From Erythrobacter sp. (GTDB taxonomy: Bacteria; Pseudomonadota; Alphaproteobacteria; Sphingomonadales; Sphingomonadaceae), in NCBI GenBank assembly GCA_009993605.1, contig JAACTB010000007.1, forward strand, positions 186,001 to 250,000: a stretch of DNA of 64,000 nt, written 5' to 3'. Of the stretch, positions 62,878-64,000 are shown one piece after another. The translations under genes and the position numbers were made by a program. Below the pieces are notes generated by a model that searched no databases, was not told the DNA's origin, and saw nothing but the letters and a program-made list of their open reading frames with translations. Position 1 is the first letter of the stretch. Each line of letters starts with the position of its first letter.

Positions 62878-62907
62878 ATTCTACCACGCGGAAAGATTCC
62901 GGCGGCG
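62878..62907 (-). promoter_or_regulatory. Leaderless-promoter module C (tail terminator)
   Basis: Minus strand: CGCCGCCGGAAT (62896–62907), 12 bases, TAGAAT (62878–62883), 6 bases, then ATG 62871. Spacing is identical to modules A and B. Confidence 0.6.
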
Positions 62908-62912
62908 GACGC

Positions 62913-63248
62913 TCAGCGCTTCCTCGTGGCGCCGAGTTCTACGACCCAGACACCATTGAGCTCGTCGCGGACAGGCTTCACCTTCCACGTTGCACCCTTG
63001 TGCTCGAGACGGTCGGCTTCGGTCACATCAGGTCCGCGCCAGCCTTCCGGCATCTGCTCGACGAAAAGCCGTGCGATGACCTTGCTGCCGGTTGCCTGCA
63101 TCTCGCCGCGCCGCGCTTGCCACGTCTCCGCTTCGTCGATCGGGATGACGCCAACGGGACGACGCTCGCCGGTCCCTGCGATCACGTAGATCGCCGGATC
63201 TGCGAGCAGCTCGAAACCTGTCGCGACGAGATCGTCCCACTCGTCCAT
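62913..63248 (-). CDS. Phage neck / head–tail joining protein (putative)
   Basis: A 111-residue protein starting at ATG 63248 (MDEWDDLVATGFELLADPAI), coupled to the upstream gene by ATGA. A GERRPVGVIPIDEAE segment and a C-terminal strand pair (WKVKPVRDELNGVWVVELG) fit small head–tail connector proteins. The role is inferred from position before the tail terminator. Confidence 0.55.
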   Translation of the reverse strand: MDEWDDLVATGFELLADPAIYVIAGTGERRPVGVIPIDEAETWQARRGEMQATGSKVIARLFVEQMPEGWRGPDVTEADRLEHKGATWKVKPVRDELNGVWVVELGATRKR

Positions 63249-63502
63249 CAGAGGCCGAATATCTCTGTCGGGCCCGGCACGTAATCGGATGGCCATTCCC
63301 TGACGGTGCGAACATCACCATCGCGGTCGATCAGAACTCCGCCGGGCCGGACGAATTTGAAATGCTCGCCGCTTTTGAGTTTGCGGAGTTGGCCGAAGCC
63401 CTGTTCGACGACCGTTCCGTTCGTTTTGTGTATGACGGACGCCGAGATCTCGTCGATGGAGACGGGGCTCTCTTCCTGCGTGGTCAGTGTTTCCTCGGTC
63501 AT
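63248..63502 (-). CDS. Hypothetical phage protein
   Basis: An 84-residue protein with a very strong Shine–Dalgarno (GAGGAGG) seven bases before ATG 63502. N-terminus acidic and Thr/Glu-rich (MTEETLTTQEESP), then GQLRKLKSGEHFKFVRPGGV, a beta-like stretch. It is coupled at both ends. It may be a small head or neck decoration protein; no family recognised. Confidence 0.6.
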   Translation of the reverse strand: MTEETLTTQEESPVSIDEISASVIHKTNGTVVEQGFGQLRKLKSGEHFKFVRPGGVLIDRDGDVRTVREWPSDYVPGPTEIFGL

Positions 63503-63996
63503 GCGATCCTCCTCATGGAAACCAGGCACTCATCAATGAGCAAACCGTCGGAAGTCGGCCCGTTCTTGACACTCTTGTCGCCGAGCGACGCAACTACGAT
63601 AGCCGCGCGCTGTCCAGCGATCATCCTGATGATGGCGGGTCCAGACCCGTCCATATATCCTCCATTTGGCGGGCCCTCGAAGCCTGCCCACCCTGCGGCG
63701 TCGTAATCTGGCGACAGGCCGAAACCAGCGGCTCCTACGAAACTGCCGGCTGAATCATACTTGAAAAGCTTCATGTAGAGACGGCCTTTGGGGATGCCGT
63801 TCGGATATCCCACTCGAGCGAGGAGCGTGACGTTGAACTGGAAGGTCCCGTCTGCTTCGGCCACGAAGTATTTGTTCGCTCCCGGACCAGACTGCTCCAT
63901 GTGGCAATCGCGACCTTGAGCTTGAACGACCTGCGTCATGGGAAGAACGACCGTGCTTCCGGAGGTTGGAAATCCGACGGTATGGGACGCATTCAT
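63499..63996 (-). CDS. Hypothetical phage structural protein at window edge
   Basis: A 165-residue protein from ATG 63996, ending in GCATGA that overlaps the next start. The gene may begin further right, outside the window, so the start is uncertain. It is rich in glycine and beta-strand-like segments (KYFVAEADGTFQFNVTLLAR, GRLYMKLFKYDSAGSFVGAA). The style suggests a virion surface or carbohydrate-binding protein, but no family is recognised. Confidence 0.55.
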   Translation of the reverse strand: MNASHTVGFPTSGSTVVLPMTQVVQAQGRDCHMEQSGPGANKYFVAEADGTFQFNVTLLARVGYPNGIPKGRLYMKLFKYDSAGSFVGAAGFGLSPDYDAAGWAGFEGPPNGGYMDGSGPAIIRMIAGQRAAIVVASLGDKSVKNGPTSDGLLIDECLVSMRRIA

Positions 63997-64000
63997 CACG

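Larger units (their letters stand above)
41575..64000. mobile_element. Siphovirus-like prophage (right end outside window)
   Basis: Starting at the 3' end of tRNA-Lys, housekeeping genes stop and phage-type genes begin. These are RusA, ERF recombinase, endolysin with holin-like and Rz/Rz1 genes, tail tube, frameshifted tail chaperones, tape measure, distal tail proteins and neck proteins. The left arm holds cargo: a DNA methyltransferase with a nuclease-like partner, a MobV relaxase, a MucR regulator and unknown genes. Structural genes read leftward toward the lysis genes. No integrase, terminase, portal or capsid gene is visible, so more than half a typical phage genome must lie to the right. 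The left limit at the tRNA is inferred, since no duplicate of the tRNA end can be checked here. Confidence 0.82.

Overview
This window is high-GC bacterial DNA that looks like an alphaproteobacterium of the order Sphingomonadales (Erythrobacter/Sphingomonas-like). That placement is an inference from gene content and protein style: two-subunit glycyl-tRNA synthetase, an endonuclease-type MutL, an alpha/beta-hydrolase–OsmC fusion, NamZ next to a DOMON-like protein, and a mreBCD–mrdAB cluster. No 16S gene is present to confirm it.

Positions 1–41,500 are ordinary chromosome, densely packed on both strands. From left to right: the 3' part of parE; a hydrolase/OsmC fusion; a beta-lactamase-fold serine hydrolase; a MoxR ATPase and a VWA (CoxE-like) protein separated by an opposed soluble chemotaxis receptor; namZ; tyrS; a PilZ protein; an MFS exporter coupled to cysK; an acyl-CoA dehydrogenase with a MerR regulator; hisI; comF; a methyltransferase; ppdK; glyQS; a membrane protein/XRE regulator pair with its own operator-like site; two tandem TraB/GumN proteins; rplY–pth; an SDR with a Tat-like leader; a MaoC dehydratase; an orphan PAS histidine kinase; mutL; and the rod-shape operon mreB-mreC-mreD-mrdA-mrdB.

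A tRNA-Lys(CTT) gene at 41,499–41,574 marks a sharp change. Everything to its right, up to and past the window end, reads as a siphovirus-type prophage or a closely related phage-like element. Its left arm (41.7–47.8 kb) carries cargo: unknown proteins, a gene broken by an amber codon, an LprI-like lysozyme-inhibitor-family protein, a cytosine-5 DNA methyltransferase coupled to a PD-(D/E)xK protein (a likely restriction–modification pair), a MucR/Ros zinc-finger regulator and a MobV-type relaxase. Then come RusA, two unknown early genes and a divergent control region (49.6–49.8 kb).

The rest runs leftward from the window's right end: neck proteins, tail terminator, tail tube, a tail chaperone pair joined by a -1 frameshift site, tape measure, distal tail and tip proteins, then ERF recombinase, endolysin, a holin-like protein, a 36-residue membrane protein, and overlapping Rz/Rz1 spanins. 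Terminase, portal, capsid, integrase and the right attachment site are not visible and would lie outside the window.

The most interesting pattern is a module of about 40 nt found three times between phage genes. Each copy has the same 12-mer, 12 nt, a -10-like hexamer, 6 nt, then ATG with no Shine–Dalgarno. It looks like a set of dedicated promoters for leaderless phage mRNAs. The relaxase gene has the same -10/6 nt/ATG geometry.
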